A stretch of DNA of 64,000 nucleotides, taken from contig NZ_AP021875.1 of assembly GCF_009688965.1 (NCBI RefSeq), positions 6,014,001 through 6,078,000 of the forward strand, written 5' to 3'. Below the pieces are notes generated by a model. That model made no database searches. It saw only the letters and a list, made by a program, of their open reading frames with translations, and was not told the origin of the DNA. Below, piece after piece: positions 1 to 8,103 of this stretch. Position 1 is the stretch's first letter, and every line of letters starts with the position of its first letter. Origin of the DNA: Desulfosarcina widdelii. Its GTDB lineage: Bacteria > Desulfobacterota > Desulfobacteria > Desulfobacterales > Desulfosarcinaceae. The position numbers and the translations under genes were made by a program.

Positions 1-995
1 AGTTTACACTCAAAGAAATAGTTCGTCCCCCCACGCTCAAGAATCAAATCCACTTCAGCTCCATTGGATGTCCTCATGAAAGCGGACTTCCAGCGATTAT
101 GGCCGGATATCAGGTTCTCGATCACAAAGCCTTCCCAGGATGCACCGGCTACGGGGTGAGCCAGGAGCGCATCATACCCTTCAATATCAAGAAGGGCGTG
201 CAGGATACCGCTGTCCCGGAGATAGACTTTTGGCGATTTGATCAATCGCTTTTTCAGGTTGGCTTCGGCAGGAGGTAATAACCGCACCATGTAGGTTTGT
301 TCCAATAAGGCGAGATACTTTTTCAAGGTAGGAATAGAGATATCGACAGCAGCTGCCAGTTTGCTGTAATTGACCGTTTGTCCGTGATAGTGGGCCAGCA
401 GGCGCCAAAGCCGCTCAATGAGCGGTACCGGGATGGCGAAGCCCAGCGCCGGGATATCCCGCTCCATGAAGGTACGGATAAAATCGTGTCGCCAGTCGAA
501 ACTGTCCTGATCATTGGCGGCCAGGGTAGATTCCGGGAAGCCTCCCCTGAGCCAGGCATCCTCCCATGAAATCTTGTCAATCACTTCCCTGAGTTGAAAT
601 GGAGTCAGGTCGAGGTAGGCAATACGCCCGGCAAGTGTTTCCGTGGACTGTTTGATCAAATCACGGGAAGCCGAGCCCAGGATAAGAAATCGTCCGGGCC
701 GCCTTTCGTTATCCACCTCCGAACGAAGAACGGAAAAGAATTCAGGGAGGAGTTGAATTTCATCCAGGCAGATAAGTTGTGCTCGATGACGGTCGAAAAA
801 CAACTCCGGTTCCGTTAATTTGTTGCGGTCAACCCGGTTCTGAAGGTCCAGGTAAACGGATGGGATCTTTTGCAGGAACTTTTTCGCGGTTGTTGACTTG
901 CCGGATTGTCTGGGACCGAGAAGCGCAACAACCGGAGCACGGTCAAGCGCTTGGCACAACTCCTTTTCAACCAGTCTTGTTATGTATCCATGCAT
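1..995 (-). CDS. AAA ATPase with DUF4143 C-terminal region, partial (3' end outside window)
   Basis: Reading the minus strand from an ATG at 995 gives an uninterrupted frame to the window edge, about 331 codons. The N-terminal part has a Walker A loop (GPRQSGKST, about residues 28-36) and a Walker B (LICLDEIQ) typical of AAA_14 ATPases. The distal part (FMERDIPALG, then YLRDSGILHALL and WEGFVIENL) matches the DUF4143 region found in this family of archaeal/bacterial ATP-binding proteins. Role in the cell is unknown; such genes are common in accessory regions and some act like toxin-antitoxin or defence accessories. The C-terminal nuclease-like segment (NGAEVDLILERG) is starting at the edge. 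The assignment to the family is firm, the function is not. Confidence 0.85.
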   Translation of the reverse strand, partial: MHGYITRLVEKELCQALDRAPVVALLGPRQSGKSTTAKKFLQKIPSVYLDLQNRVDRNKLTEPELFFDRHRAQLICLDEIQLLPEFFSVLRSEVDNERRPGRFLILGSASRDLIKQSTETLAGRIAYLDLTPFQLREVIDKISWEDAWLRGGFPESTLAANDQDSFDWRHDFIRTFMERDIPALGFAIPVPLIERLWRLLAHYHGQTVNYSKLAAAVDISIPTLKKYLALLEQTYMVRLLPPAEANLKKRLIKSPKVYLRDSGILHALLDIEGYDALLAHPVAGASWEGFVIENLISGHNRWKSAFMRTSNGAEVDLILERGGTNYFFECK

Positions 996-1047
996 ATCGG
1001 AAATGACAATGTTAAATTTGCATGGATAATATACCGTATCGACAACG

Positions 1048-1341
1048 GTGTCAAACACCAAAACCGTTCACCTAATATCGGTGAAATTTCCGGAATCGTT
1101 TGTCCATAGGGTAGCGAAAGCGGATTTGCGGCCTGACTGGTCGAATTCTCCGGAACCTGAAAGCATAAAAATTATTGGTGATCGCTGGATTGCGTCAGGA
1201 TCATCCCCAGAGCTTCGGGTGCCCGGCGTAATCGTACCTGATGAGTGCAATTACCTTCTAAATCCGCAACACTCGGGTTTTGCAACCATCACCATTGGAT
1301 CCTCCCGCCGATTCAGCATCGACCCGCGTCTATTTGTCTGA
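1048..1341 (+). pseudogene. 5'-truncated RES-domain toxin remnant
   Basis: The 97-residue frame (GTG at 1048) carries the C-terminal half of a RES domain: a segment like VKFPESFVHRV, then LRPDW, IGDRW, SGSSPELRVPGVIVP and NYLLNPQH, ending in FSIDPRLFV. RES toxins are about 150-230 residues and degrade NAD+. Here the N-terminal half with the active-site Arg/Tyr region is missing, and no Xre/MbcA-type antitoxin precedes it. The gene is therefore most likely dead. It sits head to head with the AAA ATPase gene, and its missing 5' end is where that gene begins, so a rearrangement probably joined the two. Confidence 0.72.
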
Positions 1342-1366
1342 ATGGCACCGTCACCAAAGGCGGTAA

Positions 1367-2770
1367 CTATTCTTGCTGAGACTCCTCAGCCACAGTCGCA
1401 TCGCCGCCAAGGGCCTGGTAGAGGGTCATCATGTTTTTTAACTGGTTGTAGCGGTTTTTGGCCAGCGCCAGGTCCGCCGAACGGCGGGTTTCCTGTTGAT
1501 CCAGCCAATCCTGCACGCCGGTCTTGCCCGACGTATAGCGCACCTCCGAAACCCTTTCGGCCTCTTCGGCCAGGGTCAGGGAGCGGCGCAGGGCGTCTTC
1601 CTGGATTCTATAATGCTTGCGGGCCGACAGGGCGTCCTCGACTTCCTGCAAGGCCTCGTAAAGCGTCTGCCTGAACTCGACAACGGCCTGTTCATAATCG
1701 GCTTCGGCGATGCGGGTATTCAGCTTGGCCTCGTTCCACTGCACAAAGGGCAAGGTCAGCCCCGCCCCCAGGGATGCCACCGGATTTTGCAGGAAGTTAA
1801 ACAGCTCGGTGCTGCTGGTGCCTAAGGCCCCGGTCAGGCTCAAGCTGGGATAATAGCTGGCGCGGGTCGAGTTGGCATCGGCCAGGGTGCTGCGCAGGCG
1901 CATTTCGGCAGCCATAAGGTCCGGCCGGCTGCCCAGGACAGCCGCCGGGAGGCCGGCATCCAGGGCCGGCATGGGCATTTCGATCAGCCGTTTCGGATCG
2001 GCCATCAAATGCTCCGGGGCCTGATCGAACAATACGGCCAGTGCATTGCGGGCCTCGACCATCTGCTGCTCCAAATCGGCCAGATCGGCCTTCTGGCTCT
2101 CCACATTCTGTTCCGCCTGCAACAGGTCCAGCCGGGAAACCTCCCCGGCCTCGTATTTTACCTTTACCAGATCCAGGGTTTTTTGTGTGTAAGCGATGCC
2201 CTCTTTGCTGGTATCGATGGCCTGGTTGAGATAGGCGATCTGCCAGTACAGGCCGGCGGTGGTTCCCACCAGGGACAGTGCGGTGGCGGCCCGGTCCTGG
2301 GCGGTGGCCTGGGCCTCCCATTCGGCGGCGTCGCGACTGCTGGCCAGCTTGCCCCAAAGGTCCAGTTCCCAACTGAGGCTCGTGTTGGTTCCCGAGCTTT
2401 CCGTGCGGTCGCCGTGTTCGAGATCCTTTTGAATGCCGCTGCTGGCGCTGACGGACAGGTCCGGCGTAAGGTTGGTGGCTTCCAGGTCGGCGGAAAGGCG
2501 CGCCTTGCGGACCTTGATGGTGGCCGCGGCCAGGTCGTTGTTGGTGGTCAGGGCCAGTTCGATCAGGCGGTTGAGCTGCGGATCATCAAACACCAGCCAC
2601 CACTGCTGCGTTGCCAGGACCTGTTCGCCGGTTTCCGGCTGGGTCAGCCATTGGTCCGGCAAGGCAACCTCTGGCTGCTGATACTCCTTGCGGATCATGC
2701 CGGCACAACCGTGCAGGACCAGCAGGCAAAGAAAAGTCGAAAGAATAGCGATGGTTTTGTTGTGGATCAT
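1367..2770 (-). CDS. Outer membrane efflux lipoprotein, NodT/OprM family
   Basis: This is the outer membrane channel of a tripartite efflux pump, related to TolC, OprM and CmeC. The first 21 residues form a lipoprotein signal ending in a lipobox (VLHGC, Cys22). Two TolC-type repeats follow, with long helical segments rich in A, E, L and Q (for example LDLLQAEQNVESQKADLADL near residue 220 and the second copy near 410). Length 467 is normal for the family. It lies 283 bp downstream of macB on the same strand, with an inverted repeat in the gap, and presumably completes the MacAB exporter. The ATG at 2770 gives the complete lipoprotein signal. Confidence 0.93.
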   Translation of the reverse strand: MIHNKTIAILSTFLCLLVLHGCAGMIRKEYQQPEVALPDQWLTQPETGEQVLATQQWWLVFDDPQLNRLIELALTTNNDLAAATIKVRKARLSADLEATNLTPDLSVSASSGIQKDLEHGDRTESSGTNTSLSWELDLWGKLASSRDAAEWEAQATAQDRAATALSLVGTTAGLYWQIAYLNQAIDTSKEGIAYTQKTLDLVKVKYEAGEVSRLDLLQAEQNVESQKADLADLEQQMVEARNALAVLFDQAPEHLMADPKRLIEMPMPALDAGLPAAVLGSRPDLMAAEMRLRSTLADANSTRASYYPSLSLTGALGTSSTELFNFLQNPVASLGAGLTLPFVQWNEAKLNTRIAEADYEQAVVEFRQTLYEALQEVEDALSARKHYRIQEDALRRSLTLAEEAERVSEVRYTSGKTGVQDWLDQQETRRSADLALAKNRYNQLKNMMTLYQALGGDATVAEESQQE

Positions 2771-2867
2771 TATCCGATAATTTCCCCCCAGACATTTATT
2801 CGGTCCAGAGAACCTGTTCCTTTGGGTAAGGTCATAGATGTTTGGCTCCGCCGTAATAGTCGTGTAG

Positions 2868-2966
2868 GAATTCAGGAGTCAGAATAAGGTTTTCGCCTTC
2901 GGCTTATTCGATCTTTTCCAAAAGACGGAGCGAAGCGACATCAAAATCCTTCTGACTCCTGAATTC
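2868..2966. repeat. 17-bp perfect inverted repeat in the macB-OMF spacer
   Basis: A perfect 17-bp arm (GAATTCAGGAGTCAGAA at 2868-2884) recurs as its reverse complement at 2950-2966, separated by 65 bp that contain a further GC/AT-mixed imperfect palindrome. It lies in the 283-bp gap between macB and the outer membrane factor gene, where an mRNA hairpin could separate expression of the two. The sequence just right of it (TCTGTCTTCTGAC) also occurs in the livK-livH spacer, so part of this is a dispersed intergenic repeat. Confidence 0.75.
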
Positions 2967-3053
2967 TGTCTTCTGACGCCTATTGTATCTCGTGATTGCA
3001 TTCATCCACCCTTCCAGGGCGAACCCAAAGCCGAGTCCTACGTGCCCGGATAT

Positions 3054-5009
3054 TTATTCCCTTGCCAGGGCCTCGATGGGATCGAGCCGCGCAGCGTTGC
3101 GGGCCGGCAAAAAGCCGAACAACACGCCGATGAAGGTCGAGCAGGCAAAGGCCATAACGATCGATAGAATCGAAAACTGCATGGATATGGCGCTGACGAA
3201 ATACGAAAAAATCACCCCGACCCCGAAGGAGAGCAGGATGCCGATGGTCCCGCCGATCATGCACACTAGTACGGCTTCGATCAGAAACTGCTGCATGATA
3301 TCGGTCTGCCGGGCGCCTACCGCCATGCGGATGCCGATCTCACGGGTGCGCTCGGTGACGGACACCAGCATGATATTCATCACCCCGATGCCGCCGACTA
3401 CCAGGGAGATCACCGCAATGGACGAGATCAACAGGGTCAGGGTGGTGGTGGTTTTCTTCACGGTTTTCAAAATGCTGTCGGAGCTGCGGGTGAACACATC
3501 CTTGGTGCCGTGGCGGGTGGTCAACAGGTGCTCGATGCCCTGCTGGGCGATCTCGTTGGACATGCCGTCGGCCACGCGCACGGTGATGGAACTGAAAAAC
3601 TGCTGGCCGGAAATCCTGCTCATGACCGAGGTATAGGGCATCCACACATTCAGGTTCTCGTCCTTGAACGCCGAGTCCTTCTCGGCGGCAACCCCGACGA
3701 TGGCAACCGGCACGTTGCCGGCAAGAATCGTCTGACCGACCGGTTTTTCGCCGTTTGGAAAAAGTTTCTTTTTGGTATTCTGATCGATCACCGCCACCTG
3801 GGACAGATTTCTGATGTCGCGTTTCAGAAGGGTTCGTCCTTTTTCCATGGTAATGTCTTTGACGCGGAAATAGGCTTCTCCGACACCCTTGATGGAAGCG
3901 CTGGCCACGATATTGCGGTAGCGCAACTGCTCGCTGGAATTGATGTTTGGCGTCAGGCTGTCCACATAAACCTGAGCGCCAAGCGCTTCCAGGTCCGCCG
4001 GAACCAGGGTTTCGACCCGTCCCGAGCGGATATCGCCCCATCCCTTACCGGGATAGATATCGATGGTGTTGGTGCCGATGGAACTGATATCGTCGATTAC
4101 CTTCTTTTTGGCACCCAGTCCCACGGCAACCACACTGACGACCGCCGTTATGCCGATGACGATGCCCAGCATGGTCAAAAAGGTTCGCAGGCGATGGGTG
4201 GTCATGGCGATCCAGGCCATCTTGAAGGCCTCCAGGAACAGGCCGAACTGGGTGACCCACCGGCTGTGTGCATGTGCCTGGGATGTTCTTCGGCCTTCGA
4301 CTGCAATGGCGTCGGGGGCATCGGGGTTGGGCTCGTCGGAGATGATTTCTCCGTCCATGATCTTGACGATCCGCTGGGCCTGGCGGGCCACCGTGGCATC
4401 GTGGGTGACCAGGATAATGGTGTGCCCCCGGGCATGAAGTTCCCGCAAAATTCCGATTACTTCCATGCCGCTCTTGCTGTCCAGCGCGCCGGTGGGCTCG
4501 TCGGCCAGGATCACTTCCCCGCCGTTCATCAGAGACCGGGCAATGCTGACCCGCTGCTGCTGGCCTCCGGACAACTGGCCGGGCCGGTGATGGCCCCTGC
4601 CGGCCAGCCCCAATCGCTCCAGAAGCGATGTGGCGCGGGCCGCGCGCACCTTTTTGTTGATGCCATTGTAAACGGCGGGCATCTCGGTGTTGCCGACGGC
4701 GTCGAGGTGGGACAACAGGTGGTAGCTCTGGAAAATGAAGCCGAAGTGGTCCCGCCGCAAAGCGGCCAGTTCGTCGCTGTCCAGACGGCCGGTCTCTTTG
4801 CCGTCCACCGTGTAACTGCCGGCAGTGGGACGGTCCAGACACCCGAGAATATTCATCAGGGTCGATTTGCCCGAGCCGGAGGCGCCCATGATGGCGATCA
4901 TTTCACCGGCGTGGATCTTCAGATTCAGCCCTTTTAGCACTTTGACCCGCTTCTCACCCGACGGGAAAGAGCGCTCCAGTTCGGCTATTTCAAGCAGTAC
5001 CCTGCGCAT
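3054..5009 (-). CDS. macB: MacB-type ABC transporter, fused ATPase and permease
   Basis: Inner membrane ATPase/permease of a MacAB-type tripartite exporter, which uses ATP to drive periplasmic substrates (macrolides, lipopeptides, siderophores or heme precursors in known systems) out through the outer membrane channel. The N-terminal ATPase has Walker A GASGSGKST (42-50), ABC signature LSGGQ (146-150) and Walker B VILADEPTG (166-174). One membrane helix lies near 268-290, a large periplasmic MacB_PCD domain follows, and three helices form the FtsX-like C-terminus. The 651-residue length matches E. coli MacB. An AGGA site precedes the ATG at 5009. It is 64 bp after macA and ahead of the outer membrane factor. 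The actual substrate cannot be read from sequence. Confidence 0.95.
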   Translation of the reverse strand: MRRVLLEIAELERSFPSGEKRVKVLKGLNLKIHAGEMIAIMGASGSGKSTLMNILGCLDRPTAGSYTVDGKETGRLDSDELAALRRDHFGFIFQSYHLLSHLDAVGNTEMPAVYNGINKKVRAARATSLLERLGLAGRGHHRPGQLSGGQQQRVSIARSLMNGGEVILADEPTGALDSKSGMEVIGILRELHARGHTIILVTHDATVARQAQRIVKIMDGEIISDEPNPDAPDAIAVEGRRTSQAHAHSRWVTQFGLFLEAFKMAWIAMTTHRLRTFLTMLGIVIGITAVVSVVAVGLGAKKKVIDDISSIGTNTIDIYPGKGWGDIRSGRVETLVPADLEALGAQVYVDSLTPNINSSEQLRYRNIVASASIKGVGEAYFRVKDITMEKGRTLLKRDIRNLSQVAVIDQNTKKKLFPNGEKPVGQTILAGNVPVAIVGVAAEKDSAFKDENLNVWMPYTSVMSRISGQQFFSSITVRVADGMSNEIAQQGIEHLLTTRHGTKDVFTRSSDSILKTVKKTTTTLTLLISSIAVISLVVGGIGVMNIMLVSVTERTREIGIRMAVGARQTDIMQQFLIEAVLVCMIGGTIGILLSFGVGVIFSYFVSAISMQFSILSIVMAFACSTFIGVLFGFLPARNAARLDPIEALARE

Positions 5010-5073
5010 GGTTTTATCCTAAAATTAGCGATCCGCTTTTAGCAATTCGTTGTCAGCCCTTATCTGTGGAACC

Positions 5074-6324
5074 CTACCTTCCGGGAGGCGGCCCCCTGAA
5101 ACGTTTTTGCCGACTGGAAAGATCTTGGGCGGCGGACTGCGAGTCGCCGACCACTACCCGCTCCCCTTCGCTCAGCCCGCTGACCACCTGGATGTGGATA
5201 TTGTCCTTGAAGCCAGTTTCGATCCGCCGGGGTTCCGCACGGCCATCTTTGAGCACGCGTACCTCATAGCGGCCGTTGCCCAGGTCGCTGCCCAAAACCG
5301 ACAATGGAATGGAAAGCGCCTTTTTGACCTCTCCTAGGACGATGGAGACCTGGGCGGTCATGAAAATCCGCAGCTTGCGATCAGGGTTGTTCACCTCGAA
5401 CTGGCCGTTATAATAGGTTGCGGCGGAGCTGATGGTTTTGGCCGAGGTATCCGTATCGGTAATGCTTTCCGGCGCCGGGTCCACCGAGCGAAGCACGCCT
5501 TCGTAGCGGGTGTCCGGATCTCCGAGGGTACTGAAAAAGACCGGCATGCCCGGTTTGACGCGAATGACATCCGCCTCGGAGATCAGGGATTTTACGGTCA
5601 TGACATCCAGGTTGGCCAGAATCAAAATGGTGGGCGCGGACTGGGTGGACACCAGGGTCTGTCCTTCGTCGGTTTCCACCGCCACGACCGTTCCGTCCAT
5701 GGGCGCCACAATCTGGGTGTAGGCGAGGTTGGTTTTGGCCGTATCCAGGGCGATCTTGGCCTGGGCGATGCTGGCATCCAGGGCGTCGATATCGGCCCTG
5801 GCGCTCTCCAGGTTGGCCCGGGCGCTTTCCAGATCCGCCTTTGCCGAGGCATCCCGGGAGCGCATGGTCTGCTGGCGTTCGTATTCCAGTTCATACTGTT
5901 TCAGCAATGCCTCTTTGGACCGTTTCTGAGCCCGGACACTTTTCAGTTGGGCTTCGGCGTCCTTGAGGTCGTTCTGCTTGACCGACGGATCGATCACCGC
6001 CAGCAGTTGCCCCTTTTTCACCTGATCGCCCAAAGAAACCTTCAGCGTTTCGATCTGTCCGGACACCTGGGCGCCCACGTTCACCTTCCTGTAGGCATCC
6101 AGGACCCCCGTGCAGGAGACGGTCTCCTGAATATCCCGTTTGACTGCAGGCACCGTGACATAGTCGGGCTGCTCTGCCGGCTGCAGCCGTTTAAGCGCAT
6201 ACCAGACGCCTGCCGTGACGATCAGCACCACCATTGCAGCAACCCAATACCGTAGCTTCCTTTTTTGCATGTCGTATTTGTCCTGAAAATCCTTTTTCCC
6301 GCGGTTAACCTTTCGAAAACGCAT
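5074..6324 (-). CDS. macA: MacA-like periplasmic adaptor (membrane fusion protein)
   Basis: This adaptor links MacB to the outer membrane channel. An N-terminal signal anchor (about residues 25-45, YWVAAMVVLIVTAGVWYAL) is followed by the two halves of a lipoyl domain (GAQVSGQIETLKVSLGD and MDGTVVAVETDEGQTL). A long alpha-helical hairpin separates them (about 115-190, rich in A, E, K and R), and beta-barrel and membrane-proximal domains follow. The start at 6324 gives 416 residues. An in-frame ATG at 6270 (MQKRKLRY) lines up better with the usual short MacA N-terminus and may be the real start. It is the first gene of the macA-macB-OMF operon. Confidence 0.93.
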   Translation of the reverse strand: MRFRKVNRGKKDFQDKYDMQKRKLRYWVAAMVVLIVTAGVWYALKRLQPAEQPDYVTVPAVKRDIQETVSCTGVLDAYRKVNVGAQVSGQIETLKVSLGDQVKKGQLLAVIDPSVKQNDLKDAEAQLKSVRAQKRSKEALLKQYELEYERQQTMRSRDASAKADLESARANLESARADIDALDASIAQAKIALDTAKTNLAYTQIVAPMDGTVVAVETDEGQTLVSTQSAPTILILANLDVMTVKSLISEADVIRVKPGMPVFFSTLGDPDTRYEGVLRSVDPAPESITDTDTSAKTISSAATYYNGQFEVNNPDRKLRIFMTAQVSIVLGEVKKALSIPLSVLGSDLGNGRYEVRVLKDGRAEPRRIETGFKDNIHIQVVSGLSEGERVVVGDSQSAAQDLSSRQKRFRGPPPGR

Positions 6325-6611
6325 TCCAATTTTTATCCAAAAACGCCGCTGAAATCCGTCCGCTATTTATCGGTACCTTCGGTTGGCATGCGCCGTTTTT
6401 CCACTGCTATATAAACGCCGGAAAAAGCGTTTTCCTGCGAAATTATTTTTAACGGGTTCGGAGGCTGTCAGGGGTTCTTCAAGGATTGGGATGAGAAGCG
6501 GTTCGGTAAGAAAGGATCACCGGTTGAAAAAGCACAGAAGATCATCCGCCATGCCGGAAGGGAACATGATCGTAGAGCATGCATTCGCCGGCCCGCCGGA
6601 AAAAAGGCGCG

Positions 6612-6851
6612 CTATCTGCCCTTGATCTGATTGAACGGCTTGCCTTCGTCGTTGCCGACCCATTTAACGGCGCCGGTTGCCGTATCGATAATGAACAGAT
6701 CGGGGAAATTGCCCCTGACGACGGCCGTCAGCCGGTACCTGCCGATCTGCGGCCTGTCGCCGATGGAGACGGCACCGGTCAGCAGCAAAAAGATCAGGGC
6801 AATAACGATCCCCAGCAGGACCAAACCCGGTTTTTCAAACATCGATTTCAT
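6612..6851 (-). CDS. Small membrane-anchored protein of unknown function
   Basis: The 79-residue protein has one N-terminal membrane helix (LVLLGIVIALIFLLLTGAV, about residues 10-28) followed by a short soluble region (RYRLTAVVRGNFPDLFIIDT, then GAVKWVGND) that looks like one beta repeat. The ATG at 6851 is preceded by GGGAGG at good spacing, which favours it over an upstream start at 6953 that would overlap the previous gene. It follows the PilZ-domain gene by 62 bp and is probably cotranscribed. I recognise no family; a role near the membrane is the only inference I can support. Confidence 0.7.
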   Translation of the reverse strand: MKSMFEKPGLVLLGIVIALIFLLLTGAVSIGDRPQIGRYRLTAVVRGNFPDLFIIDTATGAVKWVGNDEGKPFNQIKGR

Positions 6852-6913
6852 GGCGGTGCCTCCCTGGTTTTCAAGGTTGCGGTCAACCGAACCATCACTC
6901 CGGTAAATTTTTT

Positions 6914-7921
6914 TTACGCATGACCGGTTGGCGACGCAATGGGAGAACAGCACGATTCGATCAGGCTGTTGATTACCTGCTTTTGCTCCGGTATGATCGA
7001 CTGAAAATGAACGCCGATGCCCCCGGCATCCTTGCGCACGACCTTCCCCCCAATTTCGCAGGACCGCTCCAGCATGGGAGAATAAAGGGTCAGCACCATT
7101 TTCTGCCCCATCCCGACGGACTGCTCAGTTTCGATATACGCGCCGCCCTCGCTCAGATCGCGCATATAACACTGGTAGCGGGTATCGTCGATGCGGTATT
7201 CCACTCCCACCAGACAGTCATAGCGGGTGTGCCGGCGCAGGTTGTGCCGCCGGCTCAGTGTTTCGTCCATGACCCGCCCGCTTTCCAGCAGCAGGGTCAT
7301 CAGGGGTGTGTCGATTTCCGTTTCCAGTTCCCGGGGCTTGTAGTCAATGTCGATCCGTACATTCTGCCAGTTGAGAATTTCCAGGGCAGCCGGCTTGCTG
7401 GTAAGCCTTTTCACCCTGGCCGCAACGAGTCTGCCATTGATGATATAGAGGGTGCCGGACTTGGATTTGGCGGTAATCAGCAGGGTGCAGGAGCGCCCCT
7501 CGAGCTCGATCACCTGCAGCAAGAAGGAAAGGGACAGGCCCCGGAATTGCCCCCCGAAGTCGATCTGAAGTTCCGTGAAAATCCGTTTGGTGAGCATGCT
7601 GAGGTCAAGAATCTGATCGAAGTGGATGACAGAAGGCATCGCTTTGATTTTGCTGCGCAGCCCATCGCTGGCATTGTCGGTGACAAGAATGGTGCAGATT
7701 CCGGGATCGTCGGAAACCAGCAGGGCCAGCTTGAAGGCATCGGTCTCCGGGATGTGCATGCCGGTTATCAGGATGTGGATGGTTTTTTGGGCAAGAATTT
7801 CCAGCGCCGAAGGGATGTCGCCGGCCGGAAATACCTGAATGAAATGGCTCTGATTCTTCAGCAACCCGGAAAAGATGTAAAGGGTGAAAGGATCGTTATC
7901 GACAATCAGGATATTTTGCAT
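6914..7921 (-). CDS. Degenerate receiver - DUF4388-like - PilZ protein
   Basis: Three regions can be read. Residues 1-115 resemble a response-regulator receiver (NILIVDNDP start). The usual phospho-acceptor Asp is Gly54 (ILITGMHIP), so it probably cannot be phosphorylated in the standard way. Residues about 118-215 (GLSLSFLLQVIELEGRSCTL, later SGTLYIINGRLVAA) match the DUF4388/PATAN-type module of deltaproteobacterial regulators. Residues about 228-320 form a PilZ domain with RRHTRYD and DLSEGGAYIE, the motifs that bind cyclic-di-GMP. It is likely a c-di-GMP-responsive effector, perhaps in motility or surface behaviour. A small membrane protein follows on the same strand. Confidence 0.85.
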   Translation of the reverse strand: MQNILIVDNDPFTLYIFSGLLKNQSHFIQVFPAGDIPSALEILAQKTIHILITGMHIPETDAFKLALLVSDDPGICTILVTDNASDGLRSKIKAMPSVIHFDQILDLSMLTKRIFTELQIDFGGQFRGLSLSFLLQVIELEGRSCTLLITAKSKSGTLYIINGRLVAARVKRLTSKPAALEILNWQNVRIDIDYKPRELETEIDTPLMTLLLESGRVMDETLSRRHNLRRHTRYDCLVGVEYRIDDTRYQCYMRDLSEGGAYIETEQSVGMGQKMVLTLYSPMLERSCEIGGKVVRKDAGGIGVHFQSIIPEQKQVINSLIESCCSPIASPTGHA

Positions 7922-8103
7922 GGGACAAAAAATAGTCTAAAATGGATTTGCATCCGGATTTTTTTACCGTGTAATATGATTCGATTCATGGACATTCATC
8001 TTCGTTATCCTGTCCTGCAGGATTCTACCGAACCCATGGGTATTTGTCCATATTAACGGCGTAAAAGGCATGAAATGATCCAATTGCGTAACAGCGAGGC
8101 CTC

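Noticed and set aside
2009..2887. 292-codon plus-strand open frame
   Set aside because: Antisense to the outer membrane factor gene, with a composition typical of a shadow frame.
3510..4937. 475-codon plus-strand open frame
   Set aside because: Antisense to the MacB coding sequence; no domain and composition of a shadow frame.
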